A stretch of DNA of 64,000 nt from Candidatus Bathyarchaeota archaeon. Lineage in GTDB: Archaea > Thermoproteota > Bathyarchaeia > Bathyarchaeales > Bathycorpusculaceae. The DNA is taken from assembly GCA_003164295.1 (NCBI GenBank), contig PLTA01000034.1, positions 62,001 through 126,000 on the forward strand, in the 5' to 3' direction. The notes under the pieces are model-generated. The model saw only the letters and a list, made by a program, of their open reading frames with translations. It was not told the origin of the DNA and ran no database searches. Position 1 is the first letter of the stretch. Every line of letters begins with the position of its first letter. The translations under genes and the position numbers were made by a program. Positions 17,595 through 26,886 of this stretch are shown one piece after another.

Positions 17595-17615
17595 AACTCT
17601 ACGAAGGGTAGAGTT
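17595..17615. promoter_or_regulatory. Inverted repeat before the histidine kinase gene
   Basis: AACTCTAC (17595-17602) and GTAGAGTT (17608-17615) form a perfect 8-bp inverted repeat with a 5-base centre, about 33 bases before the first kinase codons and between two divergent genes. It could be an operator or a leader hairpin. Confidence 0.4.
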
Positions 17616-17647
17616 AAGAATTCTTTGATTTCACGGGGGCTTGCGCG

Positions 17648-20600
17648 ATTACGAATAAAGAAAATAGTACAGAAAAATCCGTTGAGAGCGATCAGCGTTG
17701 GGCAACCACATTGGCAAGTATTGGCGACGCCGTCATAGCCACTGATAAATCAGGTAAAATTACTTTCATGAATGGTGTCGCAGAAAAGCTCACTGGCTGG
17801 ACACTCCTTGAAGCTTCACAGAAAGATGTCAAAACTGTTTTCAACATAATAAACCAAGAAACCCGTTTGCCAGTGGAAAATCCAATAATTAAAGTTCTAG
17901 ATGAAGGCGTAATTGTGGGTTTGGCCAACCACACCGTTCTCTTACCCAAAAATGGCTCTGAAATTCCTATTGACGATAGTGGAGCGCCAATAAAAGATAA
18001 AGATGGCAAAATCATCGGAGTAGTTCTTGTTTTTCGAGATATTACTGAACAAAAGAAATCTCAAGAAGCGCTTAAAGTTAGCGAAGAAAAATATAGACTT
18101 CTATTTGCAATATGCGCCCACAGCAATTTACGAAATTGATTTTACTGGTCCACGTTTCACAAATGTGAACGATGCAATGTGCATAATAACTGGTTGCTCA
18201 AGAGAAGAACTTCTTGTAGCAAATCCTTTTGATTTTTTGGAAGCTGAAAGCTTAGGACGATTTAATCAGAGAATCAAGAAAGCCTTAGCTGGTGAAACAA
18301 TAGATGAAAACGTTGAGTACCAGGCAATAGCCAAGGGCGGACGGCAATTATGGGTTACCCTTAACATGAAGTTTAAGCGTCAAAACGGCCAAATCTATGG
18401 CGCTCAAGTTGTAGCGCATGATGTTACTGAACGCAAAAGAGCCGAGCAAGAGCTTCGGCGGGCGAAAAATGACTGGGAGCGTACTTTCGACAGTGTTCCC
18501 GACTTCATAGCTATCCTTGATAATGATCATAGGATCGTGCGTGTTAACCTAGCCATGGCACAACAGCTAGGCGTGACCACCGAAAAAGCCGTTGGGTTAT
18601 TATGCTATAATTGTGTCCACGGCTTAGAAAATTCACCTGATTTTTGTCCACATGCACAAACTATCAAAGATGGAAAAGAGCATACTGCTGAAGTACATGA
18701 ACCTCGCCTCGGAGGAGACTTCTTAGTTAGCACCACACCTCTTAGAAACGAAAAAGGACATATAATTGGGTCAGTCCACGTAGCCCGAAACATTACGGAA
18801 CGGAAAAAGATTGAGACTTCGCTCCAAACTTCAATGAATCGCCTCTATAGTATCCTTTCAAATATGCATGGAAGTATTTTGCTTGTGTCAGATGAGGGTC
18901 GTGTTGAGTTTGCTAACCAGTCATTCTGTGATTACTTCGGTTTTAAAGAGTCACCTTCAGAAATTAAAGGGCTAAGTTCGGACGAAGTTCTTAAAAAAAT
19001 CAATAATATTTACAGGTTTCCTGGAAAAGAAATTGCCCGAATTAAAGACTTAGTTTCTCAAGGAAAAATTGTGACAGGCGAAGAAGTTCCAATGCAAGGG
19101 AATAAAACTTGTATGCGCGATTTCATTCCTCTGTATTTGGATGAAAAATCAGCTAGCCGATTGTGGCATCACATAGACATAACTGAACGCAAGCAAATGG
19201 AAGATAAGTTAACTGAATATGCTATGAATTTGGAAGCGCTTGTTGAAGAGCGAACCGAAGAAGTTTCAAGTGAACGCCAACGCCTGTATAATGTCCTTGA
19301 AACACTTCCCGCCTATGTGGTTTTACTCGACAACGAATATCGTGTACCCTTTGCCAACAAAGTCTTCCGTGAACTTTTCGGTGACTCATGTGGCAGACGT
19401 TGTTATGAATTTTTGTTTAATCGTGACTCTCCATGCGATAATTGCGAAACGTACAAAGTGCTGAAAAACAATAAACCTCACCATTGGGAATGGACTGGAC
19501 CAAATGGCCGTGATTATGATATTTATGACTTTCCATTCGATGAACCTGATGGTTCAACTCGCATTTTGGAAATGGGTCTGGATATAACTGAACGTAAAAG
19601 AGCTGAAATATCTGTAAAGTCAGAGCGGAAACGTTTGTTTGACGTGTTGGAGACAGTGCCAATAATGGTCTGCTTGTTATCACCTGATTATCATGTTGTT
19701 TTTGCCAATAGAAGCTTCCGCCAAAAATTCGGTGAGTCCAAAGGTAGACACTGTTATGAATATTGTTTTGGGTATATGGAGCCCTGCTCTTTTTACGAGA
19801 GCTATATTGTGTTAAGAACTGGGCAACCGCACCATTGGCAGGTAAATGGACAAGAAGGGAGCGTAATTGATGCCTATGACTTTCCATTCACAGACGCGGA
19901 TGGCTCGCCTTTAATCCTTGAAATGGACATAGATATCACACCTCAAAAGAAAGCTGAAGCGGACGCGCAAGAAAGCGCCAAGAAACTAAAAAACGCTGAG
20001 CGTTTAGCGGCAATCGGCGCAACTGCAGGAATAGTTGGTCATGATATACGTAATCCATTGCAAGCTATAATTGGGGATCTCTATTTAGCCAAAGAAGAAT
20101 TGGTTTCTCTGCCTGAAAGTGATGAGAAAAACAATACTTTAGAAAGCCTAACAGAAATTGAAAAAAACATTGATTACATCAATAAGATTGTTGCTGACTT
20201 GCAAGATTTTGCTAGACCCCTTAAACCTCACGTAGGAGAGACGGATTTAAAATGCATAATCGATGAGTTATTGTCGAAAAATAGTTTGCCTGAAAATATT
20301 AACGTTAGTGTTGAAGTGGGACCTGAGACTGGAAAAATTGTGGTTGACTCGACTTATATAAATCGTATCCTCTACAATTTAATTACAAATGCTGTTCAAG
20401 CAATGCCCAAAGGTGGTCAGCTAACCATTCATGCATTTATAGACAAGAAAACAAAGGAGGCTGTTCTGACCGTCGAGGACACAGGCGTCGGAATACCCGA
20501 AAACATCAAAGACAAATTGTTCACTCCAATGTTTACAACTAAATCTAAGGGTCAAGGCTTTGGTTTAGCAGTTGTTAAGCGTATGACCGAATCGTTGGGT

Positions 20601-20672
20601 GGAACTGTATCATTTGAGAGTAAAGAAGGAAAAGGCACTAAATTTACTGTTCGATTAAATGCCCACAAATAA
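17648..20672 (+). pseudogene. Multi-PAS sensor histidine kinase, interrupted by one frameshift
   Basis: About 1,000 codons encode a soluble sensor kinase, broken by a single frame change near 18110 (YRLLFA before, APTAIYEIDFTG after). Six PAS-like segments occur in order: RWATTLASIGDAVIATD (from about 17690), then from about 18115, 18450, 18830, 19270 and 19620. Each is followed by an ITERK-type linker, and several carry a CY-x(n)-C-x2-C pattern. The phospho-acceptor helix is VGHDIRNPLQ, and the ATPase has NRILYNLITNAVQAMPKGG, DTGVGIP and GQGFGLAVVKRM. There is no ATG, GTG or TTG in frame near the 5' end; an ATT at 17648 with GGGGG upstream may start it, or the N-terminus is lost. Ending 121 bases before a response regulator, it likely formed a two-component pair. 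A sequencing error at the frameshift cannot be excluded. Confidence 0.8.
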
Positions 20673-20793
20673 TCAAATAAAATTTTAAATTTGCAATTAT
20701 TTAAAATGAATAAAATTTTGCCTGATACATTTAAGCGCTTGCTTGCATAAAACGTTATAAGCATGGTAAGCAGAATAATTATAGGTGTTTTAA

Positions 20794-21171
20794 GTGTTTT
20801 TTTCTAGCAAGCCATCAATTCTTATTGTTGATGATGACAAAGCCATTCTGCATGTTTTTACCAAAATTTTTGAAAAAAATGGCTACTCTGTCAACGTGGC
20901 GGAAAAAGGCAAAGAAGCAATAGAAAAACTAAACATTTGCCATTATGATGTCGCATTGATTGATTTAAGTCTTCCAGACATGGAAGGCAACGAACTTTTC
21001 CCTTTAATAAAAAACTCGTCACCAAAAACGTTGAGAATAATGTTGACAGGCAAAACATGGCTAAAAAACTGCATAGAAGGGGCTGATGCTTTTGTTGGAA
21101 AACCCGTCAATCCGGAAAACCTGCTAAGTATTATTGATACTAAATTAAAAAACCGAGACAGTGAAATATAA
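20794..21171 (+). CDS. Single-domain response regulator (CheY-like receiver)
   Basis: A 125-residue receiver domain without an output domain. The acidic triad ILIVDDDKAIL, the phospho-acceptor in VALIDLSLPDMEG, the conserved Thr in IMLTGK and the Lys in FVGKPVNP are all present, so it should accept phosphate. GTG at 20794 gives MFFSSKPSILIVDDD. It follows the multi-PAS kinase on the same strand and is its probable partner. Receivers of this type in archaea often relay phosphate or bind other proteins rather than DNA. Confidence 0.9.
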   Translation: MFFSSKPSILIVDDDKAILHVFTKIFEKNGYSVNVAEKGKEAIEKLNICHYDVALIDLSLPDMEGNELFPLIKNSSPKTLRIMLTGKTWLKNCIEGADAFVGKPVNPENLLSIIDTKLKNRDSEI

Positions 21172-21213
21172 TTACTCCTGGCCCTATTTTTAAACTTAAA
21201 AATAAGACATTTC

Positions 21214-21486
21214 CTATTTCTTTGTTGTATCCTCGGATTCAGCAACCATTCGCTTTAGCTTTTTTTCCATATTCAATTCGTATTCATGTTCCTTAACCAT
21301 AGGCAGCAATTTTTTTTGCTTAAACAAAGTATCTGGTTGCACAATTCGTCGCTCACCCTTCTTAACTGAAATTGACGCGCCATCAGTACAATCTTCAAAA
21401 TCCTCCAGCGCTTCAACAATCCAGTAACCATCACTTTCAGTTACTACCTTAACCTTGTTAATTCCCTTGTAATAGAATTCGCTCAT
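21214..21486 (-). CDS. Small conserved hypothetical protein
   Basis: A 90-residue acidic/basic protein of no recognised family. The first 60 residues look like a small beta-rich domain (KVKVVTESDGYWIVEALEDF ... ISVKKGERRIV), and the last 30 form a charged helix (EHEYELNMEKKLKRMVAE). ATG at 21486 is used. The gene is convergent with the response regulator. The beta-barrel-like opening may bind nucleic acid, but nothing in the sequence proves it. Confidence 0.6.
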   Translation of the reverse strand: MSEFYYKGINKVKVVTESDGYWIVEALEDFEDCTDGASISVKKGERRIVQPDTLFKQKKLLPMVKEHEYELNMEKKLKRMVAESEDTTKK

Positions 21487-21939
21487 AAAAGTCCCAAATA
21501 ATATTTCTCGTAAAGGTAAATAAACACTATTGTTCGATCATTTCCTCTAAGATCCTTTACTTTCTTCCAAACTTTGATTAATCTATTTGCTTCGCTACTT
21601 CGAAACCTCGAACCCATCGAAAATCATGTCAATCCCTCCAAGACTATCAAATCCCAATTTCTAAGGGGTTCATGGAGCTAGTTCGAGCTTCGAAAAATCA
21701 ATATACCTTCCCTCGATGGCTTGAACTTCAATTGTAATCCATAAAATTGGCGCCAACAAATACCGTTATTTACTGAAACTGCGAGTCAGATTATTGTTTA
21801 GCAGTTTTATAAAATGTAATTGGAGGGCAATATCCAAGTCCCTAATTTTACGCGCCAGTATCTTTCAATTGTGGTGTATTGTGTCAATTTGGCTTCAATT
21901 ATAACTCGCTGAAAATAATTGGTGATTAACTTAGTTTTT
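21487..21939. other. Intergenic region with a probable gene remnant
   Basis: No intact gene is visible. On the minus strand between about 21625 and 21760, two coding-like pieces in different frames, LAPILWITIEVQAIEGRYID and LGGIDMIFDGFEVSK, suggest the decayed C-terminal end of a lost beta-rich, possibly secreted, protein. I cannot name it. Confidence 0.3.
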
Positions 21940-23634
21940 TTACTTCAGCGGTTCTGTTTTTTTGCAGACATTCGCTATAATGGAAATAATATTCCACATT
22001 GTAAATATGCCAAAAACCCGTGTGTACTTGGGTAACCCAGCTTTTTTAACGTCTTCAATTTTTCCCCCAGCCTTCAAATAACCGTTTATGAATGCTTTTG
22101 CAATTAATTCAGCTTTATTATTTCTATTAAGCGGTTGAAGATAATGACCAGCATAGTAAAGAAACACGGCGACATCCCACGCTCTATCTCCATCTTCATC
22201 TTGAGACGCTTGTTCAAAATCAATCATGAAGATAGTCCCATCTGGTTTAACCAACATGTTTTCCGGCTTAGAATCTCCCAACACTATATCATGAGAATGA
22301 ACCTTAGCTAAAATTTCTCCCGCTTTGCCCAAGTTTACAAGCTCCTTTTCAAAAGTTTCTTCTTCGGTGGCCGCGGCTATATGTTTGATAGATTGGCTTA
22401 AGTTCTCGCCTTCAATGTACTCCATAAAAATTAAACGTTCAGCATTACTTACATGTAAAATCTTTGGAACATGAAATCCTTCACTATACAAAAACTCGCT
22501 AATCGAATATTCCTTGGCCAGCCTTGCCTGGGCTGTTATTGCAAAAGGTCTTGCCCCAAGAGACCATACAGTTAACGGGAACCATTTGAATCCAGACCAA
22601 TCTTTAAAACGCTTAGCTAATATCTTCGTCCCCTTCCCTCGAGCATTGATCAAGTATACATCATTCAGGATTCCTCCTAGGGGTTCTACTTCAATGTCTT
22701 CGCTTGGGGTCAAAAACATTTTTTGAACGAAACCTTTGATATCAATTTTATCTGCCAATGAAAGCAAACCTGTCGAAGTTTGAAAGAACACGTATTTTTG
22801 GGGATCTATAAAAAAGTACGGTTGATCTGCTTGGCGTACCCAATTATTCTTCTGAGCTTTAAGAAATGCCTCCGTATTTTGTGAAAAAATACTGATTAAC
22901 TGAGGAAAAGTTCCAAAGATTGATTGAAACAATCTTCGGGGCACATTTCTTGATAAGTTAACAATTTTAACTCGTGGATCCAGGCATTGCTTCAAAACTT
23001 TCTCAGAGATCTTAACATAATCATTTAAGAAAAAAATTTTTTCTTCTGATTCAAGTTGTCTTAAAGCTTCATTGTAAGGACGCAGAAATTCAGCTTCATT
23101 TAATGCCACCCCTTTCATCAAACTTGAAACATCATATGCAATTAATGGGAAAACCCGTATCCGACTCGAAAGCACTTCATAAAGAAAATATTCTGGCTTA
23201 ATCTGAATTCGGTGAGTAAGCTCGGGAAAACTTGACGCCAAATTCTCTAATGACTCAAGAACTAGACGTTTCTTTAAACTAACTTCTTTTTTGTGTAAAT
23301 AATCTTCCCCGCAAAGTGAAGAATGCGGAAAAATAAGTTTACTTGCAAAAGCTTCCCCTAAAAGTCCAATTTCAATGTCACGTTCAAAAACCCACTGGTC
23401 AATTGCAAAAACGAAAATTGTCTTTTCATTTAATGTTTTTATGTAACTCATTATCCTTGGTTGAAACGGCTGGATTACAAGCATTATGTCAATAATTGTC
23501 TTGTCGTCAATTGATTTCATTGAGTAATTATCAACATGAGCTAATGCTGTGATGTTTGAGGTGCCAGCGATATGTCTACAAAAATCGAGAATTTGAGTAT
23601 TTAATTCGCCATTTTGATTAATTATTTGTTTCAA
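21940..23634 (-). CDS. Nucleotidyltransferase-like / Bud32-RIO-type kinase fusion protein
   Basis: A 564-residue soluble protein. Residues about 1-240 have a layout resembling a nucleotidyltransferase substrate-binding protein (SNITALAHVDNYSMKSIDDKTIIDIMLVI). The C-terminal half is a protein-kinase-like fold: GGILNDVYLINARGKGTKILAKRF supplies the glycine loop and Lys, FMEYIEGENL the hinge, VLGDSKPENMLV the catalytic loop (Asp-Ser replacing HxD-xx-PxN) and MIDFEQA the metal-binding DFx motif. This catalytic loop resembles archaeal Bud32 and lipopolysaccharide/aminoglycoside-kinase relatives. It probably phosphorylates a protein or small molecule. The start is TTG at 23634 without a clear ribosome binding site. 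It stands alone. Confidence 0.75.
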   Translation of the reverse strand: MKQIINQNGELNTQILDFCRHIAGTSNITALAHVDNYSMKSIDDKTIIDIMLVIQPFQPRIMSYIKTLNEKTIFVFAIDQWVFERDIEIGLLGEAFASKLIFPHSSLCGEDYLHKKEVSLKKRLVLESLENLASSFPELTHRIQIKPEYFLYEVLSSRIRVFPLIAYDVSSLMKGVALNEAEFLRPYNEALRQLESEEKIFFLNDYVKISEKVLKQCLDPRVKIVNLSRNVPRRLFQSIFGTFPQLISIFSQNTEAFLKAQKNNWVRQADQPYFFIDPQKYVFFQTSTGLLSLADKIDIKGFVQKMFLTPSEDIEVEPLGGILNDVYLINARGKGTKILAKRFKDWSGFKWFPLTVWSLGARPFAITAQARLAKEYSISEFLYSEGFHVPKILHVSNAERLIFMEYIEGENLSQSIKHIAAATEEETFEKELVNLGKAGEILAKVHSHDIVLGDSKPENMLVKPDGTIFMIDFEQASQDEDGDRAWDVAVFLYYAGHYLQPLNRNNKAELIAKAFINGYLKAGGKIEDVKKAGLPKYTRVFGIFTMWNIISIIANVCKKTEPLK

Positions 23635-23764
23635 TTGGACATCGAAGCTTTGTTTAATATAGAATTGCCACTTAACTATATTAAAACACAGTTCAAAATA
23701 TCAAAAATTTAATAATAAACTCTATCAAACTAAGAGGAGCGTTTTTTGAGAACGCAGTTTTGTT

Positions 23765-24202
23765 TTAACGCATTTCAAACGCTAAATGGCTTGTTGGAGT
23801 ACTTTTGCCTCTTTTGACAATTAAGCCTATTGTTGGTTGGGTTGAAGTCTCGGCGGTCAATTCCGTTTTTGTTTGTGATGATATTTTTCTGCAGATTAGG
23901 TTTAATGATTCTTCAGTGTAGTTAAGCATGTTTTGTCCATTGGTTGTTAGACTGTAAATTTTTCGCGGTCTCTCACTAGTCATGTTCCATACGCTTTTTA
24001 CAAGTCCTTTTTTCTCAAGGGAATTTAATAACGGATATATTGTGCTTGGGCCGAAGTAGACTCCGAAGTTTTTGCGGATTTTTGTTATTACTTGATATCC
24101 ATGCATTGGTTGGTTGCTTAGGAATTGCAGTATTATTAGGTCCAGTAGGCCTTTCATTAGTTTGTTTGAAACTTGTTTTTGCGAATTTAATGCTTCTAAC
24201 AT
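23765..24202 (-). CDS. PadR-family transcriptional regulator
   Basis: A 145-residue PadR-type winged-helix protein. Typical features are LMKGLLDLIILQFL, MHGYQVITKIRKNFGV, PSTIYPLLNSLEKKGLV and the wing RPRKIYSLT. The C-terminal helix is short and followed by a polar tail, so it belongs to the smaller PadR group. ATG at 24202 is preceded by AGGTGG, a strong Shine-Dalgarno, which makes it a better start than the GTG at 24211 inside that site. It is divergent from a second PadR gene at 24442, and the shared upstream region holds two inverted repeats. Confidence 0.88.
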   Translation of the reverse strand: MLEALNSQKQVSNKLMKGLLDLIILQFLSNQPMHGYQVITKIRKNFGVYFGPSTIYPLLNSLEKKGLVKSVWNMTSERPRKIYSLTTNGQNMLNYTEESLNLICRKISSQTKTELTAETSTQPTIGLIVKRGKSTPTSHLAFEMR

Positions 24203-24223
24203 TTTTTCCACCTGTGTTTGTGT

Positions 24224-24242
24224 AGAACAGTTTTGCTGTTCT
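24224..24242. promoter_or_regulatory. Inverted repeat between divergent PadR genes (proximal)
   Basis: AGAACAG and CTGTTCT form a perfect 7-bp inverted repeat around TTTTG. It lies 22 bases from the ATG at 24202, in the expected leader of that gene. It may be an operator or an RNA hairpin. Confidence 0.4.
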
Positions 24243-24252
24243 GCGCATATAC

Positions 24253-24276
24253 AATATGTCCTTTATCGGACATATT
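24253..24276. promoter_or_regulatory. Palindromic PadR-type operator candidate
   Basis: AATATGTCC-TTTATC-GGACATATT is a perfect 9-bp inverted repeat with a 6-base centre. PadR-family proteins typically bind ATGT...ACAT palindromes, and this one contains ATGT/ACAT half sites. It sits between the two divergent PadR genes, 50 bases from the start of the minus-strand gene, so autoregulation is likely. Confidence 0.6.
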
Positions 24277-24441
24277 TTATCTCTTGAATATTGACTATTC
24301 ATAAACGCTGATATAAAGCTTGATACATAACATAAGCATACAAAAACATAATATCGCAATATAGCAACAACACAAACTTAACGTAACCTAAATAAATTAA
24401 ACATCAAACATTCACACACAACCGTTAGTTGGCAAAAACAA

Positions 24442-24762
24442 ATGTCTGAAAAATACAAAAAAGCAATTGTACAACACATAATCAGAAACCTACTAGAAGT
24501 CAAACTATTACGGATCGTGCAAACTCAACCCACATGGGGATACAAAATAAAAAAGCAAGTAGAAACAGACTTCAACATCAAACTACGGCATGGAGCTCTC
24601 TACCCAGCACTAAACACTCTTGAAAAAAATGGCTTCCTTGAAAGCACAACGCAACAAAAAGGTAAACGAGCTCGAAAAGTCTATGCCATAACAGAAAACG
24701 GCAAAATCTACTTAGAAACTTACTATGGCCTAATAAAAGAGCTTCTAAGCGAAAAAACCTAA
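24442..24762 (+). CDS. PadR-family transcriptional regulator
   Basis: A 106-residue PadR protein: LLEVKLLRIVQTQPTWGYKI, RHGALYPALNTLEKNGFL and the wing KRARKVYAITENGKIYLETY. It is shorter than its divergent partner at 23765-24202, ending soon after the wing and one helix. ATG at 24442 is used. It is followed 210 bases later by a DUF996 membrane protein on the same strand, which may be a target. Confidence 0.88.
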   Translation: MSEKYKKAIVQHIIRNLLEVKLLRIVQTQPTWGYKIKKQVETDFNIKLRHGALYPALNTLEKNGFLESTTQQKGKRARKVYAITENGKIYLETYYGLIKELLSEKT

Positions 24763-24971
24763 CGACCACCACATGCCTTTTCCAACGGATTGAATAAAAT
24801 TTGCCAACACAACCAAAAATAATTTTTTTAATTATTAATCTTTGGCTGGCTCCAAGTCGAACTATTTTCTCCCCGAAGGCATCAATCAAGCACTAACATT
24901 AAGTAGACAAACAATAAACATGAAAAAGCTTTTATTCTAAATATGATGACTGAAAATCAGAGGAAAAATCG

Positions 24972-25640
24972 ATGAATCTTGAATCAAGCAAAAACTTAGG
25001 CGGTATAGGCGCAATTATCTTATTAATAGGTGTATTGCCCATTGTTGGTACTGACACTTTTGGCATTATAGCTCTCGTAGGACTAATTCTAATGTTAGTT
25101 GCAATGCGTGGTTTGGCGGATTATTTCAAAGAAAATCGCATTTTAACCAATTTCTTGTATAGTGCAATCATAATTATAGTAGGCGTAGCGGTCACGGCGG
25201 CAACATTTGTTTACTTGTTTTTCTACACCACAATCGTAACAGATTTCTTGTACAAAATCTTTCCCACATGGGACGGTAAATGGACCTCTCTTTCAGGGCT
25301 AACGCCAGTTACTACAGGAATAACTCCGAGCGACGTTATACCCTTTATTGGCGCTGTTATTGCGGTGCTCGCCATTATTTGGATTTTCCTGATAATCGGG
25401 TCTTACTTTGCTAGGCGATCATTAAAGACACTTTCAACAAAAACAAACGTCGGCTTATTATCAACTGGATCTCTGCTTCTACTCATAGGCGCAGTTTTAA
25501 CAATAATTGGTATCGGCATATTTCTAATCTGGGTCGCTCTAATTCTGATTGCAATTGGGCTTTTCCAGATAAAAACCCAACTAGAACAACCACTGACCTC
25601 CTATGCTTCTGCGCCCCCAACATCTCCAACACCCGTCTAA
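24972..25640 (+). CDS. DUF996-family membrane protein
   Basis: A 222-residue protein with five or six predicted helices. The opening (NLESSKNLGGIGAIILLIG) and the closing helix pair (LLSTGSLLLLIGAVLTIIGIGIFLIWVALILIAIGLF) are typical of DUF996, an archaeal family with no known function. The last 20 residues are Pro/Thr-rich. ATG at 24972 follows CAGAGGA at good spacing. A T-rich terminator-like run follows the gene. PadR-regulated membrane proteins are common, so control by the upstream PadR is plausible. Confidence 0.85.
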   Translation: MNLESSKNLGGIGAIILLIGVLPIVGTDTFGIIALVGLILMLVAMRGLADYFKENRILTNFLYSAIIIIVGVAVTAATFVYLFFYTTIVTDFLYKIFPTWDGKWTSLSGLTPVTTGITPSDVIPFIGAVIAVLAIIWIFLIIGSYFARRSLKTLSTKTNVGLLSTGSLLLLIGAVLTIIGIGIFLIWVALILIAIGLFQIKTQLEQPLTSYASAPPTSPTPV

Positions 25641-25650
25641 CTCAACAATA

Positions 25651-25674
25651 TTTTCTATCTTTTTTTATTTTTTT
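25651..25674 (+). terminator. T-rich archaeal terminator candidate
   Basis: About 20 of 24 bases are T, starting ten bases after the stop codon of the DUF996 gene. Archaeal RNA polymerase terminates at such oligo-T runs without a hairpin. Confidence 0.5.
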
Positions 25675-26119
25675 GGTAAAATTAAGTATTTGTATTTGGT
25701 TTTTTCCAATTAGTTTCGCAATTATTTTTCAATTATGTCAATTTTTAAGAACAGTTTCGTAACCTATGTCCTGTTTAAAAAGGCTTAAGCAGATGTCAAA
25801 GATGGACGAGTTAGAGCTTATAACGCCTTCCTCAAGGAGCTGAGACAAACAGGCGAAATATAGACAGTTTCGTTGTAGGTGTCTACGCAGTTTAGCTACT
25901 TTTTTAAAGCATGACGTTGGGGATAACCATATCTACACGGGATGGCTGGTTATCAGCGGGGGATGATGTCGCCGTCCCAGTCTGATTGGGAAAGATGACG
26001 AATGAAAATTGACAGACCCCAAAAAGGATCATTGATTGCTTGGCTGCATGTTGAGCGCCAAAGCCCTTATTATATTATCCTTCAATAGATAATTAGCATT
26101 CGTTTGGTGCATCAAAAGA
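25675..26119. other. Intergenic region with gene scrap and sRNA candidate
   Basis: There is no intact gene. A plus-strand scrap near 25797-25863 reads VKDGRVRAYNAFLKELRQTG and then stops; it looks like the end of a lost gene. The C/D sRNA candidate at 25958-26020 is listed separately. Confidence 0.4.
25958..26020 (+). ncRNA. Candidate C/D box sRNA guiding 23S rRNA P-loop methylation
   Basis: GGGGG and CCCC (26017-26020) form a terminal stem around C box ATGATGT (25963-25969), a 12-nt guide (25970-25981), a perfect D' box CTGA (25982-25985), a 9-base spacer, C' box ATGACGA (25995-26001), an 11-nt guide (26002-26012) and D-like CAGA (26013-26016). The spacing matches archaeal dual-guide sRNAs. 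The D' guide can pair over 11 positions (two G-U) with the universally conserved 23S P-loop sequence ACUGGGGCGGU. The fifth base from the D' box then falls on the G equivalent to E. coli G2251, a known 2'-O-methylation site. C and D boxes each have one mismatch. Confidence 0.6.
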
Positions 26120-26377
26120 ATGGCGCGGATTAGAAAAAACGCAGTTCAGATCCGATTCGAAATATTAGAATACCTCTTCTTTAACTCAAAACCTCAGCTA
26201 AAAACAGTAATTTGGCGCAAATCAACAAACCTCTCCTACGACGATTTTATAAAACACCTATCATATCTTGAAGAAAAAAAGTTAGTAAAACAGACAGCCG
26301 ATGGTTACAGTTCATTGACAGAAGACGGACGAAAAATCTACATAGACCTGCGAAAGTCACTTCCATCGTTGCTCTAA
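26120..26377 (+). CDS. Small winged-helix regulator
   Basis: An 85-residue DNA-binding protein. The segment RFEILEYLFFNSKPQLKTVIWRKS, then HLSYLEEKKLVKQTADGYSSLTEDGRKI, gives helix-turn-helix plus wing, similar in size to archaeal HTH_45/ArnR1-like regulators but distant from the three paralogues in the 3-10 kb region. ATG at 26120. It is followed 25 bases later by a small membrane-protein gene, so the two are probably one operon, as with other archaeal regulator/membrane-protein pairs. Confidence 0.8.
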   Translation: MARIRKNAVQIRFEILEYLFFNSKPQLKTVIWRKSTNLSYDDFIKHLSYLEEKKLVKQTADGYSSLTEDGRKIYIDLRKSLPSLL

Positions 26378-26402
26378 AACGTGAGTTCATCTTTGGTGCA
26401 TT

Positions 26403-26792
26403 ATGTATAAAAAGAAAAAATGTGTTAGGAACAAGAATAACATGACAAACGAAAAAAATGAAGAAAAGCTTTACCCAGTTAAGTCCCTGCATGATTTTCT
26501 TTTTGAGTTAGACAAGGAATGGACGAAATTTCGAAACGGCACTCTCATAGGGCTTTTATCTTCTGGACTTTTGTTCATAATTGTTATTTGGTTGCTTCTA
26601 AGAACTCATTATTTCAGGTTAGGCTTGATAGATTTTGTTCTTTTAATTTTTGCGGGAATCTTTTTAGGCTATAGCATTTATGCCATGTACTCGCAGTTTA
26701 GGTTCTTCAACAAGTGGGAGCGTCGAGTGGGCTTACTTATGCACATGGAAGATCAAATGCTAGCAGAAAAACTAGAAGAAACCAAGACTTAG
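26403..26792 (+). CDS. Small two-helix membrane protein
   Basis: A 129-residue protein with two membrane helices (LIGLLSSGLLFIIVIWLLL and LIDFVLLIFAGIFLGYSIYAMY), an N-terminal charged cytoplasmic region and a C-terminal amphipathic tail. No family is recognised. The start may be ATG at 26403, next to GGTG, or ATG at 26442. It is likely co-transcribed with the winged-helix gene just upstream and may act with it in sensing. Confidence 0.65.
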   Translation: MYKKKKCVRNKNNMTNEKNEEKLYPVKSLHDFLFELDKEWTKFRNGTLIGLLSSGLLFIIVIWLLLRTHYFRLGLIDFVLLIFAGIFLGYSIYAMYSQFRFFNKWERRVGLLMHMEDQMLAEKLEETKT

Positions 26793-26886
26793 TGTACATT
26801 TATGGTGCACATCAAAAATGCGACTTTCTTTTTAAAGACCACAACAAAGACATAACTATTGGAGTCAAGTTGGAGGTGAAAAAATA

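Noticed and set aside
19417..19887. Long minus-strand frame of 156 codons
   Set aside because: It is antisense to two PAS domains of the kinase and shows no independent motif or start signal.
24940..24971. C/D box sRNA suggested by ATGATGACTGA
   Set aside because: C and D boxes are adjacent with no guide; the stretch is the leader and Shine-Dalgarno region of the DUF996 gene.
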